Assembly (NCBI GenBank): GCA_963576475.1
Contig: OY754970.1
Span: forward strand, 26,647,091-26,711,090
Direction of reading: 5' to 3'
DNA: 64,000 bases
DNA from: Molanna angustata
Taxonomy: Eukaryota > Arthropoda > Insecta > Trichoptera > Molannidae
Shown: one piece after another, positions 62,494 to 64,000 of the stretch
Position numbering within the stretch: position 1 is the stretch's first letter
Layout: every line of letters begins with the position of its first letter
Notes under the pieces: model-generated
Database searches by the model: none
The model's input: only the letters and a program-made list of their open reading frames with translations
Told to the model about the DNA's origin: nothing
Translations under genes and position numbers: made by a program

Positions 62494-63544
62494 AAACTAG
62501 TTGCATGTAACACATGAGATCCAACTGTCGATAGCGATAGTATGTATAGTTGAAGAATATGTACCAAACTATAAACCCATAGATACATATTATTATTGAA
62601 TATTTTCAGATATTTTGTTTTCTATACAACATATGTAGGTATGTATGTCAAGATAGGATAGTATGGAGGAAGATCCTTTTTCCTACCCAGAATATGCAAA
62701 TAGCATGATGGTATGTATGTATGTTTGGAGATGACGTATCAAACTATTAAGTCTTCTTACATATTGTGTATAGGCGACTGCCATACAAAATGTATGAAGC
62801 GATGTCGTCACTAAATTCAATTTTTAAAAAAATTGTTAAAAAAAAATTGAGATCTTCTACTACAATGTTAATATTTTTTATAGAAAATTAAATTATCTAG
62901 TTGGGGTGTTTCGGCTTTTTTCGATAATTGTAAAAGTTTTGGAAATATAGGCAGTTAAACTCATAAATTTATCATAAAAAAAATATTTTTCTTAATAAAA
63001 AATGTTTGAGAAACCCTGGAATTTTTTTGAAAAAACTAATTTGAGATTTTGTATTTTCCTATGTTTGTACCAATTTTCAGCGTTCTAGCGTTTATGGTTT
63101 CTGAGATATATAGAAAAATAAAATAAAAATTCAAAAGTTGATAACCCCTGACTGAAACAAAAATTCAAAATTCCGAGTATAAAAGTTTTGTAGGCCTGTA
63201 ACTGTTTATATATTCTGAAATTTTAGGCTCTGTAAGTTGAGCGGATCAAAAGTTATAAGGGGGGGACGGACACACAGACACACACACACACAGACACACA
63301 GACACACACACAGACACACAGACACACACACACACAGACACACGAAATGTTCTACTCCGAATTCTGAGTAAATCCGTGTATGGAACATATATGCTGCGAA
63401 GCCTCTAAGTTGGTGTTTTTTGACTTCAAAGTTGGAAAAGCCGTGAAAAAAGTAGACCTCTCCATACAATTCTCGCGTATTCTGGCTTGATACATTGTCG
63501 ATATGTTAAGAGAACAAAGTTCTCCTGAACAAATCGACAGTTGG
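62494..63544 (+). mobile_element. tandem ~1.05-kb element, unit 3
   Basis: Third copy, ending in AAATCGACAGTTGGATAAAG. Few substitutions separate it from unit 2, so the tandem amplification is recent. Minus-strand frames in all three units (for example 63206-63469) are shared artefacts running through the CA-rich tract. Confidence 0.9.
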
Positions 63545-64000
63545 ATAAAGAATCGACTGAACTGTTTCAACGAGGAGTGAGGTTTATGGTTGTTATGATC
63601 AACGTGGGTAAGGGGTTGGGTGGTTGATTACGTTACCTGTGTTGTGCATCGGCCAGGGAGAGTAGGTACCTAATTGTCATTATTGTAAGTAGGTAGGTAG
63701 GTAGGTAGGTACAGAACTGTGTACGTTGATAGATAGGTTCACACAAATGTAGGTAATACGGGACAGACTGATGGTGATATAGGAACAGATCGATTTTGTT
63801 ATTGACCCAGTTAATCCGCATCGTTAGATGAAGAGTTAATTAAGTTTACGCATCATCACCCACATAACCTACAAACTATCGCAACGGATAATGCTGGAAG
63901 GTCGTGTGTTGATTGATTAATGGTGACGAAACAAAATAATTTTGATATGCAACCGAATCAGACTTTAACTTGATTTAAACACATTTGAAAATTAATATGA
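63545..64000. other. intergenic end of window
   Basis: It contains (TAGG)n at 63688-63711 and otherwise unremarkable sequence. No gene seen. Confidence 0.5.

Noticed and set aside
61145..63469. Cys/Val-rich minus-strand proteins with CVCVCVSVC runs
   Set aside because: They read through ACACAGAC simple repeats that vary between the three tandem units.

Overview
The window looks like AT-rich euchromatin or pericentromere from an insect nuclear genome. The evidence is spliceosomal introns, decayed non-LTR retrotransposons of arthropod type, tRNA-derived SINEs, hAT MITEs and many TAGGTACCTACC-type simple repeats. The order cannot be fixed from sequence alone; hemipteran or lepidopteran would fit. 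There are no operons, rRNA or CRISPR, and no complete conserved host gene. Almost everything readable is mobile or repetitive DNA.

The dominant object is one structure at 9217-41029 (31.8 kb). It is a giant foldback. Its outer ends are near-identical terminal inverted repeats beginning ATGTGGCTGAAG, flanked by a perfect 8-bp direct repeat (GTTGAATT at 9209-9216 and 41030-41037), as expected of a target-site duplication. Moving inward, each arm holds the same two satellites in mirror order: a ~125-bp satellite, then a ~166-bp satellite. The arms are unequal (about 2.5 + 3.7 kb on the left, 4.0 + 11.5 kb on the right) and show higher-order repeats of 499, 662, 751 and 2977 bp. The ~9.6-kb non-satellite loop (15684-25260) carries one credible spliced gene (16660-18974, three exons, all phase-0 junctions, 224 aa) whose last exon contains nine copies of an acidic 8-residue repeat. 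The loop also holds LINE debris, a possible pogo/Tigger transposase tail, MITEs, a SINE and a possible minus-strand exon. No recognisable transposase was found for the foldback itself.

Left flank (1-9208): a LINE tail, then a repeat element (called family A here, 1905-5700) interrupted by a 2.2-kb DNA transposon with long TIRs and a decayed transposase-like ORF, then small MITEs and a tRNA-Thr-derived SINE.

Right flank (41038-64000): a 210-bp hAT MITE with an 8-bp TSD; a second family A element whose tandem core has grown to about 13 units of 312 bp and whose heptamer array is inverted; a possible host promoter/5' UTR (47340-48417); more family A copies; several LINE fragments (one nested); a palindromic MITE; and three tandem ~1.05-kb DNA-element units, the first interrupted by a 1.4-kb non-autonomous hAT element with a perfect 8-bp TSD.

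The genes do not form a pathway. The organising theme is nested transposition, in which paralogous copies inside the window supply the empty sites that define the insertions.
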